DNA from: Micromonospora sp. RP3T | GTDB taxonomy: Bacteria; Actinomycetota; Actinomycetes; Mycobacteriales; Micromonosporaceae | Length of the DNA stretch: 64,000 nt | NCBI RefSeq assembly: GCF_003027925.1 | Contig: NZ_PYPS01000009.1 | Span: forward strand, 121,551-185,550 | Direction: 5' to 3' | In this document: positions 40,797 to 50,208 of the stretch, piece after piece | Position numbering within the stretch: position 1 is the stretch's first letter | Layout: every line of letters starts with the position of its first letter | Position numbers and translations under genes: made by a program | Notes under the pieces: model-generated | What the model saw: only the letters and a program-made list of their open reading frames with translations | Databases searched by the model: none | What the model was told of the DNA's origin: nothing

Positions 40797-41228
40797 CTAC
40801 TGGCAGGCGCGGACGCGTCTGCTCCTGCGCTGCCACTTCGCGCCAGTCGGGCCCGCACACCTCGCGGACGCCGATGGGCTCGGGCTGGCCGACGGGTTCG
40901 GGCAAGTGGACGCGACCAAGGCCTCCCTGGGCACGGAAATCCTGCATCTCACCGGCAACTTCATCTTCCTGGCCGGCCTGGCCGGGATCATGCTGATAAC
41001 GAAGCGGGCGACCAAGGTGACGGACGATCGGATGGTTGTCGCTTCCTTGTCGTGAACTGTTCGGCCGGATGCTGGAGGAGTCGTTCCGTCACCGGCCGGG
41101 TCCTTGCTCCTTTCATGCACGAGCATCTATCCTTTGGCGACCCCTCGACCGCCAGCGTAGGCAGTCGAATATCGTCGAATCGCTTCGACAACCCAGCGTG
41201 ACGGTGGGCTCGAAGACAGGAGATTTTC
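40797..41228. other. cluster-edge region without an intact gene
   Basis: No complete gene is seen. A plus-strand frame ending at 41055 includes a hydrophobic segment (LTGNFIFLAGLAGIMLI) that could be the tail of a lost membrane protein. The last 190 bp form the upstream region of the GH5 gene; no LacI-type palindrome was found there. The AGGAG at 41218-41222 is the GH5 ribosome site. Confidence 0.4.
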
Positions 41229-42818
41229 GTGAAATCCACATTCAGAAAGGTTCAGTTCGCCTTACTCTCCGGCGTACTGGCGCTGGCCGGCTCCGCAGCC
41301 GCGATGACGAGTTCCGCGTCCGCGGACAACATCGCCCAGCTGAACGCCACCCAACTCGTCGCCGACATGGGGGCGGGCTGGAATCTGGGGAACGCCCTGG
41401 AGGCCAACGCCAACGGCATCCCCAGCGAGACGGCCTGGGGCAACCCGGTCGTGACGCAGGCCTTCATCGACCGGGTGAAGGCGGCCGGATTCAAGACGAT
41501 CCGCATCCCTGTCTCCTACCTGGGGAACATCGGGGCCGCCCCGAACTACACGATCAGCGCCGCCTGGCTGAACCGGATCCAGGAGATCGTCGACTACGCC
41601 TACGGTCGCGGCCTGTACGTGCTGATCAACATGCACGGCGACGGCTACAAGACCGTCACCGGCTCGTGGTTGATCTGCGACTCGTCGAACCAGACCACGA
41701 TCAGGGAGAAGTACCAGAAGGTCTGGCAGCAGGTAGCGACCAGGTTCCAGAGCTACGGCGAGCGCCTCGTCCTCGAGTCCATGAACGAGGAGTTCGACGG
41801 GCAGTACGGCAACCCCACCCAGCCGTGCTACTCGAACATCAACGCCTACAACCAGATCTTCGTGGACACGGTCCGCCGGACCGGCGGGAACAACACCTCG
41901 CGCTGGCTGCTCATCCCCGGCTGGAACACCAACATCGACTACACAGTGGGCAACTACGGCTTCGTGCTGCCGACGGACCAGTACCGGTCGTCGTCCGTGC
42001 CCGCCAACGAACAGCGGCTCATGATCTCCGTGCACTACTACGACCCCTGGGACTTCGCCGGCGAGGAGAACGGCACCATCACGCAGTGGGGGCCGGCCGC
42101 CACCAATCCGGCCCGCAAGTCGACCTGGGGCCAGCAGGACTTCATGGACACCCAGCTCAAGAAGGTGCGCGACACCTTCGTCTCGCGCGGATACCCGGTG
42201 TTCGTCGGTGAGTACGGTTCGGTCGACAAGACATCGGTCGACTCGACGAACAACAGGTACCGCGCGGACTACGCGCGCACGCTGGTGTCCACCGCCAAGA
42301 AGTACGGGGCGGCCACCGCCTACTGGGACAACGGCTACAACGGCGCGTACGGGTTCGGGCTGTTCAACCGCAGCAGCGGTGCGGTCACCCAGCAGGGCAT
42401 CATCGACGCCATCATGAGCGCTGTCGGCACCACCCCGACGACGCCGCCGACCACCACCCCGCCGACGACCCCGCCGCCGACCACCCCGCCGCCGACGACC
42501 CCGCCGCCGTCGAACGGGCGGTCCTGTTCGGCGTCGTACACGGTGACCGGTTCGTGGCAGGGCGGCTTCCAGGCCGAGGCGCGGGTGACCGCCGGTGGCT
42601 CGGCGATCAGCGGTTGGACGGTGACCTGGACGTTCGCGAACGGGCAGCAGGTGACGCAGGCGTGGAGCGCGACGGTGACCAGCAGCGGCTCGACCGTCAC
42701 CGCCCGCAACGTCAGCTACAACGGTTCGCTCAGTGCCGGCGGTAGCACGACCTTCGGCTTCCTGGGCTCGTCGAGCGGCACCAACGGCGTACCGTCGTTG
42801 GCCTGCGCGGCGAGCTGA
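41229..42818 (+). CDS. secreted GH5 endoglucanase with C-terminal CBM2
   Basis: A 529-residue secreted cellulase. A signal peptide (about 1-32, ending SASA) precedes the GH5 barrel (about 35-400). The acid/base is Glu187 in ESMNEEFDG, and the nucleophile is Glu328 in VFVGEYGS; the early MGAGWNLGNALEA motif is typical. A PT-rich linker (400-428) leads to a CBM2 (about 430-529, with Trp-rich SWQGGFQAEARV and WTVTWTFANG). It hydrolyses internal beta-1,4-glucan bonds outside the cell while bound to cellulose. GTG 41229 has AGGAG six bases upstream. A 14-bp terminator hairpin follows. Confidence 0.95.
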   Translation: MKSTFRKVQFALLSGVLALAGSAAAMTSSASADNIAQLNATQLVADMGAGWNLGNALEANANGIPSETAWGNPVVTQAFIDRVKAAGFKTIRIPVSYLGNIGAAPNYTISAAWLNRIQEIVDYAYGRGLYVLINMHGDGYKTVTGSWLICDSSNQTTIREKYQKVWQQVATRFQSYGERLVLESMNEEFDGQYGNPTQPCYSNINAYNQIFVDTVRRTGGNNTSRWLLIPGWNTNIDYTVGNYGFVLPTDQYRSSSVPANEQRLMISVHYYDPWDFAGEENGTITQWGPAATNPARKSTWGQQDFMDTQLKKVRDTFVSRGYPVFVGEYGSVDKTSVDSTNNRYRADYARTLVSTAKKYGAATAYWDNGYNGAYGFGLFNRSSGAVTQQGIIDAIMSAVGTTPTTPPTTTPPTTPPPTTPPPTTPPPSNGRSCSASYTVTGSWQGGFQAEARVTAGGSAISGWTVTWTFANGQQVTQAWSATVTSSGSTVTARNVSYNGSLSAGGSTTFGFLGSSSGTNGVPSLACAAS

Positions 42819-42823
42819 CGGGC

Positions 42824-42859
42824 CGGGTGGGCGACGGCGCGATGTCCGTCGCCCACCCG
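42824..42859. terminator. bidirectional terminator, 14-bp stem
   Basis: CGGGTGGGCGACGG and its exact complement with an 8-base loop, between the convergent GH5 and epoxide-hydrolase-like genes. Confidence 0.85.
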
Positions 42860-42892
42860 TCCGGAGCCTCAGCCCGGCTCAGCTCGACCCGC

Positions 42893-43882
42893 TCAGCCGA
42901 AGAACGCCCGCAGGTGCTGGACGAGCACCTGGGGCTGCTCGTCCACGAAGTAGTGCCCGGTGTTGTCGATCTGGACCAGCTGCACGTTGGTGGCCTGCTG
43001 GGTCAGCGTCGCGGCGAAGCCCGGGTAGAAGATGGGGTGGGCGATGCCCAGGACCGGGACGGTCACCGGCGAGTACGTCTCGTTGTCGACGATGTCCTGA
43101 CCCAGCGCCTTGTACCAGCCGTTGCCGCCCCGAATGGCGTCCGGTGTCGAATAGGCCAGGGCGTATACGGCCCGGTCGAAATCGTTGATCGCGGCCTTGT
43201 TGACCAGGAGGTTGTCGAACATCCAGTCGATGAGGAACCGGGACCGGCCGGTGATGAGCTGCTCCGGCAGTTGCGACACCTGGTTGAAGGCGAACCACCA
43301 GGGGTGGAACGGGGCGCCCGGTGCCGGCAGCATGCGGAACTCGTAGTAGCTGCTGTTCGGGTGATCCACGTCCAGCATGGCGATCTTGTTGATGACCGAG
43401 GGGTGGTTCGCCGCCATGCTGTAGGCGACCATCGACCCCATGTCGTGACCCACGACGTTCACCTTGGCGTAGCCCAGCGCACCGGCCAACGCCGCGATGT
43501 CCGCCGCCATGGTCTTCTTGTCGTAGCCGGACGCGGGCTTGCTGGAATTGCCGGCGCCGCGCAGGTCGACGGCGATCACGCGGTACCGGGTGGCCAGCGC
43601 GGGCATCACCTTGTGGTACTCCCACCACGTCTGCGGCCAGCCGTGCAGCAGGATCAGGGGTTCCCCGCGCCCACCGGCGACGTAGTGCAGCCGGATTCCG
43701 TTGACGTCCGCGTACCTGCTCGTGAACCCCCCGGGAAGGGAGGCTGCGAGGTCGGCGGCGGACGGAGCGGCGATCCGCGCACCGTCGGTGGACGGTGCGG
43801 CCTGCGCCGCGGTGCCGGTCGCCGCCGCGGCGACCGCGCCGGCCCCGAGCGCGATCAGCTTCCTTCTGTTCATGGAAGACAC
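42893..43882 (-). CDS. Tat-exported epoxide hydrolase-like alpha/beta hydrolase
   Basis: A 329-residue alpha/beta hydrolase. The N terminus has a twin-arginine signal (NRRKLIALGAGAVAAAATG), so it is probably exported folded. The oxyanion HGWPQTWWEYHKV and the nucleophile elbow VVGHDMGSMVAY have Asp, not Ser, as nucleophile, as in epoxide hydrolases and haloalkane dehalogenases. The catalytic His is in DNTGHYFVDEQP. Two cap-domain tyrosines would be needed for epoxide opening, and several are present (YYEFRM, FYPGF). GTG 43882 has GGAG five bases upstream; ATG 43873 is an alternative. Substrate unknown. Confidence 0.88.
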   Translation of the reverse strand: MSSMNRRKLIALGAGAVAAAATGTAAQAAPSTDGARIAAPSAADLAASLPGGFTSRYADVNGIRLHYVAGGRGEPLILLHGWPQTWWEYHKVMPALATRYRVIAVDLRGAGNSSKPASGYDKKTMAADIAALAGALGYAKVNVVGHDMGSMVAYSMAANHPSVINKIAMLDVDHPNSSYYEFRMLPAPGAPFHPWWFAFNQVSQLPEQLITGRSRFLIDWMFDNLLVNKAAINDFDRAVYALAYSTPDAIRGGNGWYKALGQDIVDNETYSPVTVPVLGIAHPIFYPGFAATLTQQATNVQLVQIDNTGHYFVDEQPQVLVQHLRAFFG

Positions 43883-44228
43883 GCATGCTCCAGTTCTCTA
43901 GACGGTGCCAAGGATCTTTACCGACTTCGGCAAATGCAGGCTCGTGACAAGGCCACTCATGCCCGATGGTCGATGGGAAATGACCGATGAGACCTATTTT
44001 CCTGCGCCTGCGTCCGATGGTCGGGACTGCCATCAACGGGAATGCCGTCAACGGGACAGACGACGATCTTAACCACATTCGCGGGCGTGCTTCGAGTTGA
44101 TCTCGTGATGCACTGAGTTGATGTTGTTCGGTCGTGGCCGGCCCACCATTGGGTGAACCAGGTATCGGCGCAGGTCAGTGTATAAGTGCCACTACCCGGG
44201 TCGGCGATTGTGGTGGAGGCGGGACCCG
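43883..44228. other. intergenic region, no gene
   Basis: No coding region can be supported in these 346 bp. A tandem imperfect repeat, TGCCATCAACGGGA at 44028-44041 and TGCCGTCAACGGGA at 44043-44056, could be a protein-binding site for the hydrolase promoter. Confidence 0.4.
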
Positions 44229-46196
44229 TCAGGCGGAGGAGGGCTGGCGGGGAAACGTCGTGGCCGGCGTGGTGGTGTCGTAGCCGGCGGCCTGGAGGGT
44301 GAACAGCTCGGCGTAGCGGCCGCCGGCGGTCATCAGATCCCGGTGCGTACCCGCCTCGACGAGGCGCCCGTGGTGCAGGACGTAGATGCGGTCGGCATGC
44401 CGGACGTTGGCCAGCCGGTGGGTGATCAGGATGGTGATGGCGTGTCCCTGCCGGTCGCGGATGGCCTGGAACAACGCGTCCTCGGCGCGGGGGTCGAGCG
44501 CGGAGGACGGTTCGTCCATGATGAGCACGTCGGCGTCGCGCAGGAACCCACGGGCGGCGGTGATGCGCTGCCACTGCCCGCCGGAGAGGTCCTGCCCGCC
44601 GGCGAACGTACGGTCGAGCAGCGTCTCGTACCCGTGGGGCAGCTCGCTGATCATGTCGTGGGCGACGGCCCGGGCCGCGGCGGCGGTGATGCGGTCCTGG
44701 TCCGCGGCGGTGGTGACGTCGCCGATGGCGATGTTCGTGGCGGCGGTGAACGGCCACTTGTGGTACTCCTGCGTGACGACCGCGATCCGGGACCGCAGCG
44801 CGTCGGTGTCCCAGTCGTCGCGCGGCCGGTCGTCGTAGCGGATGGTGCCGGCGGTGGGCGTACGCAGGGTGGCGATCATGGTGGCGAGTGTGGACTTGCC
44901 GGAGCCGTTCTCCCCGACGAACGCCACCGTCTCGCCCGACCCGATGGTCAGGGTCACCTCGTCGACGGCGGCGGTGTCGCGGTCGGGGTAGCGCAGGCTG
45001 ACCTTCTCGACGCTGATCGTCCGCAGTCGTCTCGGCGTGGTGCGAGGCGCGGCCGGGTCCCGGGGCGCGGGGAGGTGGTCGGCGGCTCGCGTCATGAAGT
45101 CGCTGTAGTCGCGGAAATGTTGTCCCTCGGTGTAGACGCGGTCCACCTGGAAGGTGACCACTGCCAGCGACCGCTGCGCGGCCTGCACGGCGATGACGCA
45201 GGTGGCCGCCGCGGCGAGGGGGATCTGGCCGTCGACCAGCAACAACCCGAGCAGGACGTAGACCGCCGTGGTGGCGATCCCGCCGATCATCGCCCCGACG
45301 GTGGTGGTCGTGGTGACCCGGCGGGCGAGCGCGAGCTGGATACGGGTCTCCACCGCCATCACCCGGTCGTACTGGTCGAGCAGGAACTGCCGCAGACCGT
45401 AGGAGCGCAGCTCGGGGGCGGAGTCGCGTTCGGCCATCAGCCGGTGCAGCAGCCACAACCGCCGCCGTCGCACCGAGCCCGCGGCGTACGTCTGGTAGCG
45501 GAGGTGCCCGGCGCGCAGCGACGCCCACCCGTTCGGCACGGTCGCGACCAGCAACGCGAGCAGCAGCAACGGGTGGACCACCACGACGGCGACCGCGACC
45601 GCCACCACGCCGGCGAGCCCGGCGAGCAGGTTCATCGCCGCCTGCACCAACCCGGTGGTCGAGTCCGCGCCCCGGGAGGCGCGCTCCATGTCGTCGGCGA
45701 ACGCGTCGGCGTCGAAGGCTTCCAGCCGGACCGCCGTGGAGACCTCGAACAGGCCACGTTCCACCTCCCGGTCCACCTTGGGGGCCAGCCCGTTCTGCGC
45801 GTACCCCATCGCGGTGGCCATCCCGGCGCGCAGCGCGGTCGCCGCCGCGAGCGCGGTCAGCGCGGGCAGCGCGGCGCGTACCTTGTCGCCGGTGGGTCCG
45901 CCGGCGAACAGCTCCACGAGCACCCGCTGCGTGGCGAGGAGCCCGAACGCCGCCATCACCCCCGCGCCCACGGTCGAGGCCGCCACGATGGACGTGCGCA
46001 GCCGATCGGCGCGCCAGCTCACCACGAGGGCGGCCCGGACCAGACGGGGCAGCTCGGTGAACACGGCGAACAGCCCGGCCTGGGCGCGGGCGCGCACGCC
46101 GGTCTCCCACCACATCTCCCGCAGTTCCGGCAACACCGGGTCGACCTCCGACGCGGGGGTGGGCGAGGCGGAATCGGCACGGTCGGGTTCGGGCAT
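44229..46196 (-). CDS. ABC transporter, fused permease/ATPase
   Basis: A 655-residue ABC exporter subunit. The membrane domain occupies about 50-370 with hydrophobic segments such as LAGVVAVAVAVVVVHPLLLL. The ATPase has Walker A GENGSGKST, signature LSGGQWQR, Walker B VLIMDEPSSALDP and an intact H-loop (ITHRLANV). It resembles exporters often found beside lantibiotic or regulator genes, although no peptide precursor is seen here. ATG 46196 has GGGAGG eight bases upstream. The divergent XRE regulator and the operator cluster between them suggest the pair is co-regulated. It could act as a homodimer. Confidence 0.9.
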   Translation of the reverse strand: MPEPDRADSASPTPASEVDPVLPELREMWWETGVRARAQAGLFAVFTELPRLVRAALVVSWRADRLRTSIVAASTVGAGVMAAFGLLATQRVLVELFAGGPTGDKVRAALPALTALAAATALRAGMATAMGYAQNGLAPKVDREVERGLFEVSTAVRLEAFDADAFADDMERASRGADSTTGLVQAAMNLLAGLAGVVAVAVAVVVVHPLLLLALLVATVPNGWASLRAGHLRYQTYAAGSVRRRRLWLLHRLMAERDSAPELRSYGLRQFLLDQYDRVMAVETRIQLALARRVTTTTTVGAMIGGIATTAVYVLLGLLLVDGQIPLAAAATCVIAVQAAQRSLAVVTFQVDRVYTEGQHFRDYSDFMTRAADHLPAPRDPAAPRTTPRRLRTISVEKVSLRYPDRDTAAVDEVTLTIGSGETVAFVGENGSGKSTLATMIATLRTPTAGTIRYDDRPRDDWDTDALRSRIAVVTQEYHKWPFTAATNIAIGDVTTAADQDRITAAAARAVAHDMISELPHGYETLLDRTFAGGQDLSGGQWQRITAARGFLRDADVLIMDEPSSALDPRAEDALFQAIRDRQGHAITILITHRLANVRHADRIYVLHHGRLVEAGTHRDLMTAGGRYAELFTLQAAGYDTTTPATTFPRQPSSA

Positions 46197-46341
46197 GACG
46201 GATCCTCCCAACGACGGGCGGGCGGGCCGGTGGCGTGGACGTGCGACGGCGCGGAGAACGGCGGGTCGGGATCAGGGCCGGTCGCCGCGTATGCAGGCAC
46301 CGTATGACGCCGATCGGCCGACACGCCCGTGACACCGCCCA

Positions 46342-46367
46342 CCGACAATGTCGGTCTCTGCCGACAT
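46342..46367. promoter_or_regulatory. clustered operator half-sites between ABC transporter and XRE gene
   Basis: Three half-sites in a row: CCGACA-A-TGTCGG-TCTCTG-CCGACA. The first two form a 13-bp palindrome, and the last two form a second inverted repeat with a 6-bp spacer (ATGTCGG...CCGACAT). This pattern suits cooperative repressor binding, possibly by the adjacent XRE protein. The remaining part of the 304-bp gap shows nothing else. Confidence 0.55.
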
Positions 46368-46500
46368 CACCTCCGACACCGCGGCCGGACCGGCAGCGAC
46401 CGGCGGCCGCTGCCGGCCCGGTGCGCGGACTTGGAAAATGTCACAGCGGGTCGTTACTGTCGCCCCTCACCGTGACCGCTCGACGCCGGGGTGGTGGCCG

Positions 46501-47142
46501 ATGGACGACCGCGACGAGATCGTCGCCGCGCGCCGCGCGCTCGGCCGTCGGCTCGCCCACCTGCGTAGGGCCGCCGGCCTCACCCAGCACCGCCTCGCCC
46601 CGCTCGTGCGGTACGCCCGCAGCTCCATCGCCAGCACGGAAACCGGCCGGCAACACCCCGACCGGGCGTTCTGGTGCCGGTGCGACACCGTGCTGCGCAC
46701 CGGCGGCACGCTGACCGCCGACTACGACCGCATCGCCGAGTTGGGTCTGCGTCGCCGACGGGTGGGCACCGAACGGCCCGCCGGCGCGGGGCGCGGGGAG
46801 CTCGGCGGACGCGTCGCCGTCCACCTGTCGGGCCTGCTCGCCACGCTCGCCCGGGACCTGCGGGCCTTCCGCGCCGCCCGCGCGTACGCCACCGAGGCGT
46901 TCGACCTGGCCACCGCCCACCTGCGCGTCGACGATCTCGAACAGGCCACCGGGTTGGCCGTCCGGGCGCTCGCGCTGACCGCCGACCGCGGCGTCGAGTC
47001 GGTGCGGCGGCGGGCCCGACAGTTACTCGACGCGGCGGGACCCTCCGGTCACCACTCCGGGCCGTGGCCCGTCGCCGAGCCGCTCGACGACCGGCGGCCG
47101 GCGGGCGGCGCGTCCCGGTCGCGCGCACGCCCTCCGACCTGA
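46501..47142 (+). CDS. XRE-family transcriptional regulator
   Basis: A 213-residue regulator. The N-terminal helix-turn-helix is GRRLAHLRRAAGLTQHRLAP then RYARSSIASTETGRQHPDR, typical of actinobacterial XRE proteins. The remainder is helical (ATEAFDLATAHLRVDDLEQA) and may bind a ligand or partner. ATG 46501 was chosen as the nearest start to the HTH; the frame runs upstream to 46348 across the operator cluster, which argues against the longer form. It is divergent from the ABC exporter gene. The inducer is unknown. Confidence 0.8.
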   Translation: MDDRDEIVAARRALGRRLAHLRRAAGLTQHRLAPLVRYARSSIASTETGRQHPDRAFWCRCDTVLRTGGTLTADYDRIAELGLRRRRVGTERPAGAGRGELGGRVAVHLSGLLATLARDLRAFRAARAYATEAFDLATAHLRVDDLEQATGLAVRALALTADRGVESVRRRARQLLDAAGPSGHHSGPWPVAEPLDDRRPAGGASRSRARPPT

Positions 47143-47204
47143 GCGGCCGACGGGGTGCCCTTCCCGTATGCAACAAACCTGCACGTCTTTGCTATTGCCT
47201 CGCC

Positions 47205-47218
47205 GGTAAGCGCTTTCT
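47205..47218. promoter_or_regulatory. LacI-family-like operator upstream of pectate lyase
   Basis: GGTAAGCGCTTTCT, with an 8-bp perfect palindromic core AAGCGCTT, about 120 bp before the lyase start. The central CG and flanking A/T pattern match LacI-type sugar repressor sites. Confidence 0.5.
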
Positions 47219-47335
47219 TAGCCTGTGTTTCATCGATGTTTCGATCCGGGCTGAGGGTGCGCACACGAAGCCACATGCGGTGTCGGGGCGGTAAGAGTCG
47301 TGCCCGCACCGTGTCTACTCCCGAGGAGTCCAACT

Positions 47336-49009
47336 GTGAGAACCGCAGTGCGACACAAGCTTCTTACCGGCGGGTTCGCCGTGGTCGCCGCCGTGGCGGT
47401 CGTCGCTACGATACCGGTGAGCCAGGCGTCGGGGGCATTCGGCGACCTCGATTTGGCATCGATCAACGCCAATGCCATAAACCTCAGTCTCGGGGCCGGC
47501 GCGGACGGTTCCAGCAAGGCCGACGGCACCAGCTACGGAAGCGCGATCGACGGCGACATGAGCACCTACTGGTCGCCGGCCGGCTCGACCGGCCGCATCT
47601 CGGTGAAGTGGGGTTCCGCCACCACGGTCGCCTCGATCAACATCCGGGAGGCGGCCGGCGCGGTCGGGGCGGTCGGCTCCTGGCGGGTGGTCAACAACGA
47701 CACCGGCGCCACGCTGGCCAGCGGTACCGGGGCGGGCGTCATCACGTTCGCCGCGACCGCCCTTCGCAAGATTAATTTCGAGATCACCAGCTCGACCGCC
47801 ACCCCGCGGATCGCGGAGTTCGAGACGTACGCCTCGGGCGCGACCACGCCGCCGCCGACCACCGGGCCCACCACCCCGCCGCCCACCACCGGACCGACCA
47901 CGCCGCCACCGACCACCCCGCCCCCGTCGAGCGGCACGCTGTACGTGGCACCGGCCGGCACCGACGGCGCGGCCGGCACGCAGGCGAACCCGACCACGCT
48001 CGCCTCGGCGATCACCCGGGTCGCCGCCGGCGGCACCATCTACCTGCGCGGCGGCACCTACCGTTACACGCAGACCGTCACCATCGGCCAGGGCAACAAC
48101 GGCACGTCGAGCGCGCGTAAGAACATCTTCGCCTACCCGGGCGAGACGCCGGTGCTGAACTTCTCGGCGCAGAGCGAGGACCCGGCGAACCGCGGGCTCC
48201 AACTGGGCGGGTCGTACTGGCACATCCGCGGCATCGTCGTCGAGCGGGCCGGGGACAACGGCATCCTGCTCGCCGGCAACAACAACATCGTCGAGCGCGT
48301 GGTGACCCGCTTCAACCGGGACTCCGGGCTCCAGCTCTCGCGGCTGGTCGCCAACGCGCCCCGCGACCAGTGGCCCGCCAACAACCTGGTGGTGAGCACC
48401 GAGTCGCACGACAACGCCGACTCCGACGGTGAGGACGCCGACGGCTTCGCCCCGAAGCTGACGGTCGGCACCGGCAACATCTTCCGCTACACGGTGTCCC
48501 ACAACAACATCGACGACGGGTACGACCTCTACACCAAGAGCGACACCGGGCCCATCGGTCCGGTGACCATCGAGTCCTCCCTGGCGTACGGCAACGGCAC
48601 GCTGAGCAACGGTGGCCAGGCCGGCAACGGCGACCGCAACGGCTTCAAGCTCGGCGGCGAGGACATCGGCGTGAACCACGTCGTGCGCGGCAACATCGCG
48701 TACGACAACGGCCAGCACGGCTTCACCTACAACCGCAACGTCGGCTCGATGACGGTGTCGAACAACGCCGGCATCGGCAACACCGAGCGCAACTTCAACT
48801 TCGACGGCGGCTCCTCGGTGTTCCGGAACAACACCTCGTGCGACGGTGGCACGAACGACCGGATCGTCGGCAACTCCGACAGCTCCAACCAGTTCTTCTC
48901 CGGCAGCAACGGGTCCCGCTGCGCCCAGTACTCCGGTGCCCTCGGCTGGTCCTTCGCCTCCGACGGCCGCCTCGTCGTGACGTTCGGCGGCAAGGTGGTC
49001 ACCCCGTAA
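47336..49009 (+). CDS. secreted PL9-like pectate lyase with N-terminal carbohydrate-binding-like domain
   Basis: A 557-residue secreted protein. A signal peptide (about 1-33) is followed by a discoidin/CBM-like beta domain (about 38-175, with DGDMSTYWSPAGSTGRISV), then a PT-rich linker. The right-handed parallel beta-helix (about 200-525) carries PL9-type metal-site segments: SHDNADSDGEDADGFAPKL, NIDDGYDLYTKSDTGPIG and NGFKLGG. These acidic residues should bind calcium for beta-elimination of polygalacturonate. GTG 47336 has GAGGAG upstream. Related beta-helix enzymes acting on other uronic polymers are possible. A LacI-like operator precedes the gene and a terminator follows. Confidence 0.85.
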   Translation: MRTAVRHKLLTGGFAVVAAVAVVATIPVSQASGAFGDLDLASINANAINLSLGAGADGSSKADGTSYGSAIDGDMSTYWSPAGSTGRISVKWGSATTVASINIREAAGAVGAVGSWRVVNNDTGATLASGTGAGVITFAATALRKINFEITSSTATPRIAEFETYASGATTPPPTTGPTTPPPTTGPTTPPPTTPPPSSGTLYVAPAGTDGAAGTQANPTTLASAITRVAAGGTIYLRGGTYRYTQTVTIGQGNNGTSSARKNIFAYPGETPVLNFSAQSEDPANRGLQLGGSYWHIRGIVVERAGDNGILLAGNNNIVERVVTRFNRDSGLQLSRLVANAPRDQWPANNLVVSTESHDNADSDGEDADGFAPKLTVGTGNIFRYTVSHNNIDDGYDLYTKSDTGPIGPVTIESSLAYGNGTLSNGGQAGNGDRNGFKLGGEDIGVNHVVRGNIAYDNGQHGFTYNRNVGSMTVSNNAGIGNTERNFNFDGGSSVFRNNTSCDGGTNDRIVGNSDSSNQFFSGSNGSRCAQYSGALGWSFASDGRLVVTFGGKVVTP

Positions 49010-49018
49010 CGACCGGGC

Positions 49019-49054
49019 GACGCCGGTGTCACCCGCGACTGTGACACCGGCGTC
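49019..49054. terminator. bidirectional terminator, 14-bp stem
   Basis: GACGCCGGTGTCAC and its exact complement around an 8-base loop, between the convergent lyase and AraC genes. Confidence 0.85.
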
Positions 49055-49087
49055 CGCCGGCCGCGGATCGGGTACGCCTCCCGGCGC

Positions 49088-50047
49088 TCACGGCGCGCGG
49101 TCGTGCGGTGGCCCGGTCGGTGGCGAGCCGAAGCGTCGCCGATAGGCGGCGGCGAACTGGCGAGCGCTGGCCCATCCCCAGCGTCGGGCCGTCTCGGCGA
49201 CTGTGACGTCATCGGCCGCATCCGCCCGGCGTAGCTCCTGATCGGCGTGTTCGAGCCGCATCCACCGCAGGTAGGCGGTAGGGGTGGTGTCGAGATGCCG
49301 ACGGAACGCCAGGTGAAGGGTGCGGATGGTCACGCGGGCCGCGGCGGCGATGTCGGCGAGCGTGATGTCCCAGTGCCCGTTTCCCTCGATGAACGTGATC
49401 GCGCGACGCAGCATCCGGGGGTGGGCGTCGTGGCGGTCCTCGATCGTGGGATCGCTGAGCGTGTTGTTCGGGAAGACGGTCAGGGCGGTGGCCGCCAGCA
49501 ACCGGGCGATGCTGCCGGCGAGCAGCGGCTCCCCGGCCACCCCGAGGTCGACTGTCTCGCGGGCGTACCCGTACACCGTGTCCCACCGCTGAGTGGCGTG
49601 CGCGGAAACGGCCTTGTGGCTGGTGAAGCGGACAAGTCCGGGCCGGCGGCCGGGCGCGGCTTCGGCGACGCTCTCGACCAGAGCCGGGTCGAGGACGGCC
49701 GTGTGGAAGTCGGCCGTCGCGCAGTCGGCGGTGAAGCCACGCTCCGGCCGAACAGGAATGAACGCGTCACCGAGGCCGTAGGCGGTGGCGACATCGCCGG
49801 CCGGATGGTAGGCCAGCCGACCGGAGTCGATGCGGCAGATCACCAGCACACCCAGCGCATCGGCCTGGACGTTGAAGCTGAGACCGAAGGTGATCCGGTC
49901 GAGTCGTGCCGACGGAGTGATCTCGGCAGCGTCCAGCCGTAACGCGTCGAAAGAGCCGCTGGCATCGATGCGGATGTTGCCGCCGTAGTTGTCATGGAGG
50001 ATGTGCTCGGCGAGGTCGACGTCCGTCGTCTCCAAGATCTGGCTCAC
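49088..50047 (-). CDS. AraC-family transcriptional regulator
   Basis: A 319-residue regulator. The N-terminal 200 residues form a sensing domain of the AraC-binding-like type (YGLGDAFIPVRPERGF). The C-terminal two HTH motifs are ITLADIAAAARVTIRTLHLA then RRHLDTTPTAYLRWMRLEHA, with the second in VAETARRWGWASARQFAAAY. GTG 50047 has GAGGAG five bases upstream. It shares the segment around IEDRHDAH and overall layout with the AraC gene at 53006, so the two are paralogues separated by 3 kb. Target genes are not evident; the adjacent two-component operon and CAZyme genes are candidates. Confidence 0.88.
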   Translation of the reverse strand: MSQILETTDVDLAEHILHDNYGGNIRIDASGSFDALRLDAAEITPSARLDRITFGLSFNVQADALGVLVICRIDSGRLAYHPAGDVATAYGLGDAFIPVRPERGFTADCATADFHTAVLDPALVESVAEAAPGRRPGLVRFTSHKAVSAHATQRWDTVYGYARETVDLGVAGEPLLAGSIARLLAATALTVFPNNTLSDPTIEDRHDAHPRMLRRAITFIEGNGHWDITLADIAAAARVTIRTLHLAFRRHLDTTPTAYLRWMRLEHADQELRRADAADDVTVAETARRWGWASARQFAAAYRRRFGSPPTGPPHDRAP

Positions 50048-50208
50048 GCATGCTCCTCGGGTGCACCCCAGCATGCGGCGCTCAGACGACGACGCGCGCC
50101 TTGTCCCCCGTCGCGGCCGGAGTCCAGTGTGCGGCAGACGGGAGGCACCCGCTGGCAGGTAGCGTTTCCTCCGTGTGGCGTGTGCACAGGCCCCGCCGAG
50201 GCGCCACG

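Noticed and set aside
42421..42512. Short tandem repeats rich in CCG/ACC
   Set aside because: They encode the PT-rich linker of the GH5 enzyme and need no other explanation.
43957..46335. 792-codon minus-strand frame over the ABC transporter
   Set aside because: Arg/Pro/Ala-rich shadow of the transporter gene; the transporter frame contains all ABC motifs.
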